The notes beneath the pieces were generated by a model that was not told where the DNA came from, made no database searches, and saw only the letters and a list, made by a program, of their open reading frames with translations. Below, in pieces: positions 30,295 through 39,338 of a stretch of 64,000 nt of DNA; positions within the stretch are counted from its first letter, which is position 1, and each line of letters opens with the position of its first letter. Source of the DNA: Actinomycetota bacterium (GTDB lineage Bacteria; Actinomycetota; Acidimicrobiia; Acidimicrobiales; Microtrichaceae); the NCBI GenBank assembly GCA_016703525.1, contig JADJBW010000004.1, positions 1-64,000 on the forward strand, read 5' to 3'. Made by a program: the position numbers and the translations under genes.

Positions 30295-31085
30295 GTGGCC
30301 CGTCGATCCGATCTGGCAGCGTTCCTGCGCGCGCGACGCGCCGGCGTGTCGCCGGCCGAGGTGGGCCTCGTGCCCGGGGCGCGGCGGCGCACGCCGGGGT
30401 TGCGACGCGAGGAGGTCGCACTGCTCGCGGGCGTGTCGGTCAGCTGGTACACGTGGCTCGAACAGGGACGCCAGATCAACGTGTCGGCCGACGTGCTCGA
30501 CTCGCTCGCACGCGTGCTGCGCCTCGACGCCGTCGAGACCGACCATCTCCACCAGCTCGCCGACTCGCCGCGAGTGGCAATCGCCACATCGGCCAATCCC
30601 GATGTTCCACCATGGGCGCGCCGGCTGCTCGACTCGCTCGCACCGGCGCCCGCGTATGTGCTCGGACACACCTGGGACTACCTGGCGTGGAACGACGAGC
30701 AAGCCACCCTCTTCCCACAGCTCGCCACTCTCGAGGCGCCGCACCGCAACCTCGTGTGGGCCATGTTCGCGGTGCCCGAGACGCGCCAGCTCATCATCGA
30801 CTGGGAGGACGAAGCGCGCCGGGTGCTGTCGCAGTTCCGAGCCGACATCACGCCGCTGCGCGACGACCCGACCGTCGCCGCACTCATCGACGCGTTGCAC
30901 AACGCCAGCGACGAGTTCGCCACATGGTGGGAACGCCACGATGTCGCCGCGTTTCCAGACGCGGCTGCGCCGGTTCCGAACGCCGAACGGGCCGCGTGTT
31001 CGAATACCAACAACTCGTCGCCGCTTTGGCGCCTCAGCTGCGGTTCGTCGTGCAGCTTCCGCTGCCGCCCGACTCCCTACAGTGA
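30295..31085 (+). CDS. XRE-family regulator with MmyB-type ligand domain (one frameshift)
   Basis: GTG 30295 gives VARRSDLAAFLRARRAGVSP. The helix-turn-helix lies at residues ~10-70 (RRTPGLRREEVALLAGVSVS; WLEQGRQINVS), and the MmyB-like domain follows (LAPAPAYVLGHTWDYLAWND; WWERHDVAAF). A frameshift near 30,955 moves the end to FEYQQLVAALAPQLRFVVQL. MmyB regulators bind fatty-acid-like ligands in the few studied cases. It faces away from the aminotransferase and stands just before a DsbA-family gene; in actinobacteria such regulators often control the adjacent oxidoreductase. Confidence 0.85.
31078..31083 (+). promoter_or_regulatory. -10 box, leaderless type, for the DsbA-family gene
   Basis: TACAGT with exactly 6 nt (GACCGC) before ATG 31090 and no ribosome site. 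Confidence 0.4.
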
Positions 31086-31089
31086 CCGC

Positions 31090-31749
31090 ATGCGTGACGC
31101 CCTGCTCACCATAGAGATCTGGTCCGACCTGATCTGCCCTTGGTGCTACATCGGCAAGCGCAACCTCGAGGCCGCACTCGCGGAGTTCCCGCACCGCGAC
31201 GCGGTGGCGCTGCGCTGGCGAGCGTTCCAGCTCGACCCCGATGCGCCGGCGGATGGGTCGATCGATCTGCACACCGCGCTGCAGGCGAAGTTCCACACCG
31301 ATCGGGCCGGTGTCGACCAGATGCTCGAGCGCGTCTCAGGCGTCGCCGCCGATGCCGGGCTCGCCTACCGGTTCGACATCGCACGACGCTCCGGCACCTT
31401 CGATGCGCACCGGCTGATGGAGCACGCACGAGTTGAGGGATGCGCCGACGCCCTGGCCGAGACGCTGTTCGACTCCTACTTCTGCCGGGGCGCCAACCTG
31501 TGCGATCGCGACACGCTGGCCGATCTGGCGGCGACCGTCGGCCTCGACCGCGCCGGCGTTCGGTCCCTGCTCGACACGGGAACGTATGGGGCGGAGGTTC
31601 GCGGCGACATCCGCACGGCCCGCGAGCTCGACATCAGCGGGGTGCCGTTCTTCCTGGCAAACGGCCGCGTCGGCGTCGCCGGCGCGCAGGCTCCACAGCG
31701 CCTACGGATGATGCTCGACCGGGCTTGGGAGCGCACCACGGCCGACTGA
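31090..31749 (+). CDS. DsbA-family (FrnE-type) thiol oxidoreductase
   Basis: 219 residues, cytoplasmic (no signal peptide). Thioredoxin-fold with CPWC active site at residues 16-19 (WSDLICPWCYIGKRNLEAAL), inserted helical domain (MLERVSGVAADAGLAYRFDI; HRLMEHARVEGCADALAETL), and the cis-Pro loop DISGVPFFLANGRVGVAGA. FrnE-type proteins are polyketide-associated isomerases or stress reductases in studied species. It follows the XRE regulator closely. A strong hairpin ends the transcript. Intact. Confidence 0.93.
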   Translation: MRDALLTIEIWSDLICPWCYIGKRNLEAALAEFPHRDAVALRWRAFQLDPDAPADGSIDLHTALQAKFHTDRAGVDQMLERVSGVAADAGLAYRFDIARRSGTFDAHRLMEHARVEGCADALAETLFDSYFCRGANLCDRDTLADLAATVGLDRAGVRSLLDTGTYGAEVRGDIRTARELDISGVPFFLANGRVGVAGAQAPQRLRMMLDRAWERTTAD

Positions 31750-31753
31750 CGCC

Positions 31754-31778
31754 CGGCAAGGCCCTCCGGGCCTTGCCG
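31754..31778 (+). terminator. Terminator hairpin after the DsbA-family gene
   Basis: CGGCAAGGCCC (31754-31764), 3-nt loop, GGGCCTTGCCG (31768-31778): a perfect 11-bp stem 4 bp after the stop codon. Confidence 0.8.
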
Positions 31779-31833
31779 ACATACGGTGTCGCTCCCGTCC
31801 GGCCGTGGGACGACCGCGGCCGACGCTCCGCCG

Positions 31834-31839
31834 TACGCT
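31834..31839 (+). promoter_or_regulatory. -10 box for the PIG-L gene
   Basis: TACGCT, 8 nt before GTG 31848; no ribosome site. Confidence 0.35.
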
Positions 31840-31847
31840 GTCAGGCC

Positions 31848-32554
31848 GTGAAGCTCCTGGTCGTCTCGCCGCACTTCGACGATGCCCCCCTCAGCCTCGG
31901 GCAGGCCATGGTCGACGGTGAGCTGTCGATCCACCGCGTGACCGTCGGCGTGTTGTTCGGCCGAACCAACTGGACGAAGTGGTTCCATCCGACCAGGGGC
32001 CGTTGGCCACTCGGTTCCGCAATCCGGTTCGGCGAGGAGGTCGTGAACGCGCGTCGCTTCGGCTACCGCTTCCGAGTCGCCGGGTTCGAGGAGGCGGTGC
32101 TGCGAAACGGATCGCTCGACACGACCACCTTCCTCGACCCCGCCTTCGACCCGACCACCTCGCCCGTGCTCGCCCTGGTGCTCGACCGGATGCGCCGATG
32201 GGCCGAGGGGCCGACGTGGTGATCGCACCGCTCGGCCTCGGCGACCACATCGACCATCGCCTCGCTGCGCACGCCGGGGGCCTGATGGCGGCAGAGCGTT
32301 CCGTGTGCTTCTACGAGGACCGGCCCTACGCATCGGGGCTCGACGACGAGGCGATCGCCTCCCACGCCGCCGCGCTCGACCCGGCATTGCGTCCGGTCGA
32401 TGTGTCGGCGCCGATGGGGCCGGCCAAACACGGGCGGCTCTGGTATCCGAGCCAGTTCCACGAGTTCTTCCTCGACGCGATCGCCTCCGACGAGCGGGCG
32501 TGCCGACGAGAGCGGCTCTGGGTTGGGCCCGGCAACGACTGGCCGCAGGCCTGA
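31848..32554 (+). CDS. PIG-L (LmbE)-family zinc deacetylase (one frameshift)
   Basis: GTG start. The metal motif SPHFDDAPLSLG near the N-terminus is the PHxDD signature in its DDA variant, and GLGDHIDHRLAAHA supplies the second His pair after a frameshift near 32,215. About 235 residues. PIG-L enzymes remove acetyl groups from N-acetylglucosamine-type substrates, as in mycothiol synthesis (MshB), but the SPH-DDA-LS-G variant is commoner in glycan clusters, so I do not assign mycothiol. Stands alone, between a terminator and a convergent gene. Confidence 0.88.
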
Positions 32555-32564
32555 TCGGACGGGC

Positions 32565-33063
32565 CTACCACCGCGGGCGAGCCACGATCGGCAGCACCGT
32601 CAGCAGCGCACCAGCGAGCAGCCCGCCGATCCAACGCCGGCTCGGCGTCCCACGCGAGCAGGGTCCCGCCCACCGCCGACCAGCGCACGGCGGCCACGAG
32701 CAGCGCCGCGGCGACAACCACGTTGAGGGCCACGTGGAGACCGTTGGGCGGCGTCTCGATCGCGCCGAAACAGCCACACGAGGCCACGCCGCGCCGCCGA
32801 GCCACCTGCACCAGCGCTGCGAACAGACCGAACAGCGCCGCTGCACCGCCCAGCACGGCGGGATGGGGTGCGGTCAGGAGCGCGACCGCCACGGCCACCT
32901 CGACGACCCCGATCGCCCGACCGAACCACGGCACGGCACGGGCTTCGCCTACGACCGCCGCGACCAGAGGGCGCACCGCGTCGGGCTGCAGGAGCTTGCC
33001 GACGCCACCGGCCACCAGCACGATCGCGGCGCCGAGCACCAGCCACGTGAGAACGATGGTCAC
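32565..33063 (-). CDS. MauE/DoxX-like membrane protein with CGCFG motif (one frameshift)
   Basis: GTG 33063 lies 8 bp after the LigD-type gene stop. Four to five membrane helices (TIVLTWLVLGAAIVLVAGGV, FGRAIGVVEVAVAVALL, VLGGAAALFGLFAALVQVA, GLHVALNVVVAAALLVAAV). The loop VASCGCFGAIE carries the Cys pair typical of the MauE family, membrane proteins that pass disulfides or electrons to periplasmic thioredoxin-like partners. A frameshift near 32,640 separates the last helix (WIGGLLAGALLTVLPIVARP). No MauD partner nearby. Confidence 0.82.
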
Positions 33064-33071
33064 GACGAGGG

Positions 33072-34085
33072 TCAGGACTTCTTCGCGCGGCTCGGCGCGA
33101 CCCGCGGCGGCTCGCCGGGCATCTTCGGATACACGGGCGGCCACGGAGCGTCGCCCAGCCCGGCGGCGAGGTCACGATCGGACCACGCCAGGAACGGCTC
33201 GATCGTGGCGCCGTCGTCGCCATCGAGAAGCCCCGCCCACGGATCGCCCAACTCGGTGACACGACCCGGCACGGTCTCGATGGTCAGAGCGTCCGGGTCG
33301 ATCGTTTCGAGTTCGTCCCACGCGAACGGGGTGGACACCTGACCGCCAACACGAGCCCTGGCCGACCATGCCCCGAACACGGTCTTGTGTGGTGCGTTCT
33401 GGTTGAAGTCAACGAACACGCGGTCACCGCGTTCCTCCTTCCACCATGCCGCCGTCAGCAGATCGGGTCGCCGCCGCTCGAGCTCGCGGGCGATCGCGAC
33501 GGCCGCGGCACGCATCTGGATCGCGTCCCAACGCGGGATCAGCCGGGCATAGATGTGTATGCCTCGGCTCGCCGTGCTCTTCGCTCCTGCGGGCACGCCC
33601 ACCTCGTCGAGAAGCTCCTTGGTCACGGCGGCCGCTTCGCGCACACGATCGAACGCCACGCCCGGCTGTGGGTCGAGGTCGAGCCGCAGTTCGTCGACGT
33701 GGTCGAGGTCGTCGGCGCGCGATGGCCACGGGTGGAAGCCGAGACAGCCGAGGTTCACGGCCCACACCACGTGCGCGAGGTCGGCCAACACGAGCGCATT
33801 CGATGTGGTGCCGTTCGGTGTCGACACGATGGCCGTCTGCAGCCAGTCGGGCGCGCCCGCCGGCACGCGCTTCTGGAAGAACGACTTGCCGGAGGCGCCG
33901 TCGGGGAACCGCTGCAGCATCGTCGGCCGCCCGCGCATGGCGCGCAGGAACGGCTCGCCGACCGCCAGGTAGTAGCGGACGAGGTCGGCCTTGGTCGCAC
34001 CGAGCGCCGAGAAGAACACCTTGTCGGGGCTCGTCACGCGCACGCTTCGCCCGTCGAGTTCCACCACCCACGCGTCGTCGGCCAC
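33072..34085 (-). CDS. ligD: LigD-type DNA polymerase/primase domain protein (non-homologous end joining)
   Basis: 337 residues, the POL domain of LigD as a free-standing gene: SVRVTSPDKVFFSALGATKA, QRFPDGASGKSFFQKRVPA, VDELRLDLDPQPG (metal-binding DLD), ASRGIHIYARL and VFVDFNQNAPHKTVFGAWSA. It fills ends with ribonucleotides in two-component (Ku-LigD) repair; no Ku or ligase gene lies in the window. GTG start, with a -10 box 6 nt before it. Intact. Confidence 0.93.
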   Translation of the reverse strand: MADDAWVVELDGRSVRVTSPDKVFFSALGATKADLVRYYLAVGEPFLRAMRGRPTMLQRFPDGASGKSFFQKRVPAGAPDWLQTAIVSTPNGTTSNALVLADLAHVVWAVNLGCLGFHPWPSRADDLDHVDELRLDLDPQPGVAFDRVREAAAVTKELLDEVGVPAGAKSTASRGIHIYARLIPRWDAIQMRAAAVAIARELERRRPDLLTAAWWKEERGDRVFVDFNQNAPHKTVFGAWSARARVGGQVSTPFAWDELETIDPDALTIETVPGRVTELGDPWAGLLDGDDGATIEPFLAWSDRDLAAGLGDAPWPPVYPKMPGEPPRVAPSRAKKS

Positions 34086-34091
34086 GGCGAA

Positions 34092-34097
34092 ACGCTA
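34092..34097 (-). promoter_or_regulatory. -10 box of the LigD-type gene (leaderless type)
   Basis: TAGCGT on the minus strand, 6 nt before GTG 34085. It lies only 15 bp from the oppositely directed -10 box of the DUF2804 gene. Confidence 0.45.
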
Positions 34098-34112
34098 CCG
34101 TCCGCCCGGCGT

Positions 34113-34118
34113 TACGCT
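34113..34118 (+). promoter_or_regulatory. -10 box of the DUF2804 gene (leaderless type)
   Basis: TACGCT, 6 nt before ATG 34125; no ribosome site. Confidence 0.45.
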
Positions 34119-34124
34119 CGCTCG

Positions 34125-35216
34125 ATGGCAACACCCGCACCCGAACGTCGTTCGAACCTGCGCCGCCGGGAGCCGGCGCCGCACGAGGCCTTCGCCGACG
34201 GCGAGTACCGCTGGGGAACCTTCGACGGCCCCATCGCCAACGCCAATCTCCTCGACCGCTGGTCCGGCCCGGCACGCCGCTTCCACGGCTCGCGGTTGAA
34301 GGAGTGGCAGGCGTTCCAGTTGGTGAACGACCGCTACTTCGTGCTCGGCGCGGTCTACGACGCCAAGCTGCTCGGGCTGGTGCAGATCGTCGTCGTCGAC
34401 TCGACCACGGGCGAGGCGCGCCGCTGGGAGCACCGGGTGCCGTCGTCGCGCCTGTCGGTCGCCCGCGGCCTCGACGGCACGGTCTCGACCGGCCGCGGCG
34501 GCTCGCTGCGCGTCACGGTCCGCAACGACGTAGCGGACGGCCGGTTGGCGATCGTTGCCGAGGACCGCGGCGGCAAGGGTGTCGCGCCGATGGAGCTGGT
34601 CGCCACGGGTCGCTTCGGCCGCGACGACGCTGCGCACCTCGTGATCTGCCATCCCTTTCCCGACGGCACGCCGCTGTATTCACACAAATGCGCGATGCCC
34701 GTGACGGGCACGCTTCGGCTCGGAGCGGTGGGTGACGACGCCGAGACCGGCTCGACGATCATCCGATTCGACGAGGCGAGCTCGGTGCTGATCCTCGACG
34801 ACCACAAAGGCCACTACCCCTCACCGATGGCCTATGACTGGGTCACCGGAGCGCGTCGCGATCCCGACGGGCGGCTGCTTGCGTTCAATCTCACCGACAA
34901 CCAGGTGCGCGATCCCGACACGTTCAACGAGTGTGCGCTCTGGATCGACACGGCACTGCACCGCTTGCCGCCGGTGCGATTCGAGCGACCGGGCGGCGTG
35001 CATCAGCCCTGGCGCGTGCGCGACGCCGAGGGACGGGTCGACGTGACGTTCGAGCCCACGGTCCGCAACGAACAGCACATCGGCCCACGCAGCGCGCTCG
35101 CCGACTACTACGGCCCGTTCGGGTGGTGCAGCGGCACCATCGTCGACAACGACGGAGCTCCCGTTTCGGTCGACGAGTGCTTCGGCATGGGCGAGCAGAA
35201 GTTCATCCGCCTCTGA
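34125..35216 (+). CDS. DUF2804 family protein
   Basis: 363 residues, soluble, unbroken. Features GEYRWGTFDGPIANANLLDR at the start, RLKEWQAFQLVNDRYFVLGA, DDHKGHYPSPMAYDWVTGAR and YYGPFGWCSGTIVDNDGAPV at the end, blocks I know from DUF2804 proteins, beta-rich relatives of the lipocalin-like carotenoid/hydroxysqualene-type proteins. Biochemical role unknown. Divergent from the LigD-type gene with 39 bp between starts; convergent with trhA across a palindromic terminator. Confidence 0.85.
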   Translation: MATPAPERRSNLRRREPAPHEAFADGEYRWGTFDGPIANANLLDRWSGPARRFHGSRLKEWQAFQLVNDRYFVLGAVYDAKLLGLVQIVVVDSTTGEARRWEHRVPSSRLSVARGLDGTVSTGRGGSLRVTVRNDVADGRLAIVAEDRGGKGVAPMELVATGRFGRDDAAHLVICHPFPDGTPLYSHKCAMPVTGTLRLGAVGDDAETGSTIIRFDEASSVLILDDHKGHYPSPMAYDWVTGARRDPDGRLLAFNLTDNQVRDPDTFNECALWIDTALHRLPPVRFERPGGVHQPWRVRDAEGRVDVTFEPTVRNEQHIGPRSALADYYGPFGWCSGTIVDNDGAPVSVDECFGMGEQKFIRL

Positions 35217-35243
35217 CCACCGCGCTCCCGCACCGCGCTCCGC

Positions 35244-35298
35244 ACCGAACTGGGCCGATCCACCGACCTCTGGGGTTGGTGGATCGGCCCAGTCCGGT
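35244..35298. terminator. Bidirectional terminator; 21-bp palindrome of a repeated type
   Basis: Arms at 35244-35264 and 35278-35298 pair over 21 bp with one mismatch; the inner 16 bp (ACTGGGCCGATCCACC) pair perfectly. It stands between two convergent genes. A related palindrome with the core AACTGGGCCGA occurs at 40395-40441, again between convergent genes. Confidence 0.75.
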
Positions 35299-35340
35299 GA
35301 GTCGGACGCTGCGTCGAGCGGGACTGCTCAGCGGGATTGC

Positions 35341-36040
35341 TCAGCGGACGATCAGCGCAACGAGTGCGAAGTGACAGGCGCCGGCCGCGATCGTGAGCGC
35401 GTGCCATACCTCGTGGTAGCCGAACACCGCCGGCCTCGGGTTCGGGCGCCGGGTTCCGAGAATGATCGCTCCGCCCGTGTAGAGCAGGCCGCCGATGATC
35501 AGCAGCGCCATGCGTGCCGCTCCGAGTTCGCTCAGCAGCTTCGGCAGCGCGACCACGGCGCTCCACCCGGCGACGACGTACAGCCACGAGCCCGACCGGC
35601 CACCGTCAGCGGTGACTCGAATCATCTTCATGATGATCCCCGCCAGCGCCGTGACCCACATGACAACCAGCATCGGTATTCCCCACACCCGCGGCAGGAC
35701 CAGCAGGCAGAACGGCGTGTACGAGCCGGCGATGAGCACGAAGATCATCGAGTGATCGGCCCGGCGAAGCCAGGTGACCGCACGCTCGGAGTGCGCGAAC
35801 AGGTGGTACGACGCGCTCGTGCCGAAGAGGCCCGCGAGGCTTGCCCAGTAGATGGCAACGGCGACTCGGGCCGCCGCGGTGTGAGCCCCGGCAAGCAACC
35901 ACAAGCCTGCGGGAAGCGTGACGAAGAAGGCGTACTTGTGGAGTCGACCACGCCACTCCGGTTTCGGGCCGCCGCGCCGTAGATCGGTGCTTGGCCAGTC
36001 GGGTCGATATCTCGCTCACCGCGGTGGTCGCCCATTGCAC
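35341..36040 (-). CDS. trhA: TrhA / hemolysin III-family membrane protein (one frameshift)
   Basis: Seven-helix PAQR-type protein: SASYHLFAHSE, RADHSMIFVLIAGSYTPFCL, and GYHEVWHALTIAAGACHFAL carry the conserved Ser/His/Asp zinc-site residues. A frameshift near 35,965 separates the N-terminal head from the first helix (LHKYAFFVTLPAGLWLLAGA). TrhA tunes membrane energetics and lipid state in Bacillus and E. coli; the enzymatic activity is unproven. The start (GTG 36040) is uncertain because GGAGG is only 2 nt away; an ATG 5 nt later is in another frame. Confidence 0.85.
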
Positions 36041-36158
36041 ACCCTCCAGTTCTCCGACCGATCTCCCCCCGGCCAGAGCCTGAGTGTTATCAGCATGTCC
36101 TGCCGATGGCGAATGAGTCGTTCAACCCGCCTGCGACATCGGTCACCCACTCGGGCGC

Positions 36159-36900
36159 TCAGCGTTCGGTCGCTCTGCAGTCGTTCAATGGGCGCCGGTC
36201 GCTCTCGTCGGGCTGGCGGCCGAGCCGCAGCGGTGACAGGGGTGCGTCGGCGAGCAGGATGCGCTCGCGAGCGATGATGAGCGGCCCGCACTCGCGCCGC
36301 CAGCCGGCCGCGGCATCGGTTCGCTCGAACTCCGCCCAGGATTCCCAGTCGCCGAACGACCAGATAGCGACGACCTCGTCGTCGTCGGCCATCGCCCGCC
36401 GGAACGCACCCACCAGGGCGAGGCCGCGGACGCGATAGCCCGGCACGGCGGCGTCCCGCACGGCGTCGAGCACCTCCCCCGATGCGCCGGGCGCACGCGA
36501 TGAGCTCGTGCAGGTATCCGGCGGCGTTGGTGCCTCCCGAAGCCTCGTGATCGCTCACCGACGGCGACCAATCGGGCGCCACGAGAATGCGATCGAACCC
36601 ACCGGACCGCAGGTCGGCCGCTGCCGCCCACCACTCGGCGAGCGACGGGTCTTGCAGCCCACCGCCGCGGAGTTCGACGTCGAAGTTCCGGCCGAGCGCG
36701 TCCCAGCCGTCGTACTCCCACAGATTCACAACCTGCGGCCATCTGCCGGTGGAGCCGACGACGGCCCAGACTCCGAAGCACGACTGTGCACGCTCACGGC
36801 GACCGATCGGCACCCAGTTCGCTGTCATGTGCTGCAGGTAGCGGGCTCGGTTGTGGCCTCGTATGTCGATGAACTCATGGATGTAGACGCGAGGACCCAT
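36159..36900 (-). CDS. NIPSNAP-like dimeric alpha/beta-barrel protein (one frameshift)
   Basis: ATG 36900 gives MGPRVYIHEFIDIRGHNRAR. Two tandem ferredoxin-like halves: CFGVWAVVGSTGRWPQVVNL and YDGWDALGRNF in the first, AMADDDEVVAIWSFGDWESW in the second; a break near 36,480 separates them. Such barrels bind small hydrophobic ligands or act as monooxygenase-like enzymes. NIPSNAP membership is a tentative call from the VYIHEF---RG start and the W-Y-GWDA block. A TACGTT box lies 9 nt before the ATG. Confidence 0.6.
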
Positions 36901-36999
36901 CGGTTTGCCAACGTACTCAGCCCGTTCGCAGGCGAGCACGCATCGACCGCATTGCGTCCACCGGCGTGAGTCGGCTCCGACCATCCCCACGCCGGCCGG

Positions 37000-37005
37000 T
37001 ACGGT
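37000..37005 (+). promoter_or_regulatory. -10 box, leaderless type, for the xylulokinase gene
   Basis: TACGGT, 6 nt (GGCGAG) before ATG 37012. Confidence 0.45.
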
Positions 37006-37011
37006 GGCGAG

Positions 37012-38441
37012 ATGACGCTCGTCGCAGGGGTCGACTGCTCCACGCAGTCCACGAAGGTCGAGATCCGTGAGGCCGAATCGGGGCGCCGCGTCGGCAGTGG
37101 CCGCTCGGCTCACCCGCCTGCGGTCCCGCCCCGATCCGAGCAGCCACCCCATGCCTGGTGGGACGCGTTCGAGTCGGCCTGGGCCGCCGCGCTGACCGAG
37201 GCTTCCGCACGGCCCGGCGAGATCGCCGCGATCTCGGTGGCGGGGCAGCAGCACGGCCTGGTCGCGCTCGACGCCAACGACGAACCGCTCCGCCCGGCGA
37301 AGCTCTGGAACGACACCGAGTCGGCGCCCGACGCCGGATGGCTCATCGCCCAGCTGGGTGACCCCGCCGCCTGGGCGAAACGGTGCGGGTCTGTTCCCGT
37401 CGCCGCGTTCACTATCACCAAGCTCTCGTGGCTGCACCGCAGCGAGCCCGACGTGTGGGCGCGCCTGGCCCGCGTCTGCCTCCCCACGATTGGTTGACGC
37501 TGCGCCTGACCGGCGAGTTCGTGACCGACCGCGGCGACGCCTCGGGGACCGGATACTGGTCGCCCACCAGCGGCGAGTACGACCTCGACGTGTTGCACAT
37601 CGTCGATGCCGCGAACGACTGGCTGTCGATGCTGCCTCGTGTCGCGGCACCCGACGAGACTGTCGGGTGCTGGAACGGCACGGCGGTCGCGTGCGGAACG
37701 GGCGACAACATGGCCGCGGCGCTGGGACTCGGGCTCGAACGTGGAGACGCCGCCATCTCGATCGGCACGTCGGGCACGGTCTTCACCGTCTCCGATTCCC
37801 CACCCGCTGACGCGAGCGGCGCCGTCGCCGGATTCGCCGACGCCACAGGCGCCTTCCTCCCCCTGGTCTGCACCTCCAACGGTTCCCGGGTGATCGACAC
37901 GATGGCCGCGCTCGTCGGTCGTGGCCTCGACGAGTTCGATCACCTCGCGGGCCTCGGGCTCGCCGATTGCCCGGATCTCGTGCTGGTGCCATATCTCGAC
38001 GGAGAGCGAACCCCCAACCGCCCGACCGCAACGGGCGAACTCGTCGGTCTCCGCACCACGACCACCCCGGAGCACGTCGCCGCTGCGACGATCATCGGCG
38101 TCGTGTGTGGGCTCCTCGACGGCCTCGACGCGCTCGGTCGGCATGCTCCGGTGAGCGACGGACGCCTGCTGCTCACCGGAGGCGGCGCTCGATTCGCGAG
38201 CGTCCGACGCGCCCTCGCATCGTTGACGGGGCGGCCGGTGGAGGTGGCCGACCTGAACGAGAGCGTCGCCGCCGGGGCCTGCGTGCAGGCTGCAGCGATC
38301 GCACTCGGCGAACCGCACCGCGTGGTGCGCGCGGGCTGGTCGATCGGCACCGCGTCGGTCACCGATCCCGACCCGGCGGTCGACGCCGCAGAGCTGCGCG
38401 CCCGCTACGCCGCGGCACGGGATCGCCCGGGCGCCGCCTAG
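37012..38441 (+). CDS. xylB: Xylulokinase-type FGGY carbohydrate kinase (one frameshift)
   Basis: MTLVAGVDCSTQSTKVEIRE with the first phosphate loop, AISVAGQQHGLVALDANDEP (substrate loop, as in XylB), LTLRLTGEFVTDRGDASGTG, ISIGTSGTVF and LLLTGGGARFASVRRALASL (second phosphate loop). About 475 residues, normal for XylB. A frameshift near 37,480 divides it. It would phosphorylate D-xylulose; no xylose isomerase or transporter is nearby, so the sugar is inferred from the family only. Confidence 0.87.
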
Positions 38442-38444
38442 CCC

Positions 38445-38464
38445 AACGAGAACGTGTTCTCGTT
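38445..38464 (+). promoter_or_regulatory. KstR-like palindromic operator
   Basis: AACGAGAACGTGTTCTCGTT is perfectly palindromic apart from its central GT: 9-bp arms. It resembles the TAGAAC-NN-GTTCTA box bound by the TetR regulator KstR in steroid-degrading actinobacteria, and covers the expected -35 region of the crotonase promoter, so binding would repress. Confidence 0.65.
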
Positions 38465-38471
38465 TTTCACG

Positions 38472-38477
38472 TAGCCT
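38472..38477 (+). promoter_or_regulatory. -10 box of the crotonase gene
   Basis: TAGCCT, 7 nt before ATG 38485 and 7 nt after the palindromic operator. Confidence 0.5.
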
Positions 38478-38484
38478 CGCGCCC

Positions 38485-39291
38485 ATGTCTGCCGTGCTCA
38501 CCGAACGCGATGGTCACACGCTGATCGTCACCCTCAACCGTCCCGAACGCCAGAACGCGATCAACGGCGAGATGCTCGTGCGCTTCTACGACGCATGCGT
38601 GCTCGCCGATGAGGACCCCGACGTCCGCTGCCTCATCCTCACCGGCGCCGGGGCAACTTCTGCTCGGGCGCCGACCTGAAGGAGATGGCCGGCGGCCATC
38701 AGAACGAGCCGCCGCCCGACGGCCTCGACGTGCAAGCCCGCCTCGCCGCCGACGCCGACCTTCCGTGGAAGGCGCTGCTGCGCACGTGGCGGCCGGCCGT
38801 GCCGATCATCCTCGCCGCGGAAGGCACCGCTATCGCCGGCGGCACCGAACTGCTCGGCGCCACCGAGATCCGCGTCGCCGGCGAGTCCGCCAAGTTCGGC
38901 ATCAGCGAGGTCAAGTGGTCGCTGTACCCAATGGGCGGATCGGCAGTGCGCATCCCGCGCCAGATCCCGTACACGATCGCGTGCGAGCTTCTGCTCACCG
39001 GCGAGCACATCAGCGCCCAACGCGCACTCGACCTGGGTCTGATCGGCCACGTGGTGCCCGACGGCACGGCGCTCGACAAGGCGAAGGAAATCGCGCGGTC
39101 ATCTCGGCGAACGGGCCGCTCGCCGTGAAGTCGCTCCTCAAGACCCTCCGCGAGACGAACGGCATGGAGGAGACCGAGGCGCTCACCTACGAGTTCACCT
39201 ACGGCTGGGACGTCTTCGGCTCGCAGGACGCCAAGGAAGGCCCGCGGGCATTCAAGGAGAAGCGGACGCCCAACTTCCAGGGCAAGTGTCG
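38485..39291 (+). CDS. Crotonase / enoyl-CoA hydratase family protein (two frameshifts)
   Basis: MSAVLTERDGHTLIVTLNRP, then GNFCSGADLKEM (oxyanion loop, after a break near 38,650), ILAAEGTAIAGGTELLGATE, FGISEVKWSLYPMGGSAVRI and, after a second break near 39,100, ISANGPLAVKSLLKTLRETN to RTPNFQGK. Hydrates or isomerises acyl-CoA in fatty acid, steroid or related catabolism. Glu in GISEVKW is in the catalytic position. The exact stop is unclear; a base seems lost at the natural end near 39,291. It is followed, with a short gap, by an LLM oxidoreductase and preceded by a KstR-like operator. Confidence 0.87.
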
Positions 39292-39338
39292 CCCAACGCT
39301 GCGACACGAGCACGACGACAGGAACCGAAGGAGAACCG

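Noticed and set aside
30277..31749. 490-residue fusion of an XRE regulator with a DsbA-family protein
   Set aside because: The regulator's true C-terminus lies in another frame ending at 31085, and the DsbA-family gene has its own ATG and -10 box; the fusion comes from a frameshift.
33387..34124. N-terminal extension of DUF2804 over the LigD-type gene
   Set aside because: It overlaps an intact gene on the other strand and the family starts at 34125.
37110..38501. 463-codon minus-strand frame opposite the xylulokinase
   Set aside because: Shadow of a gene with clear FGGY motifs.
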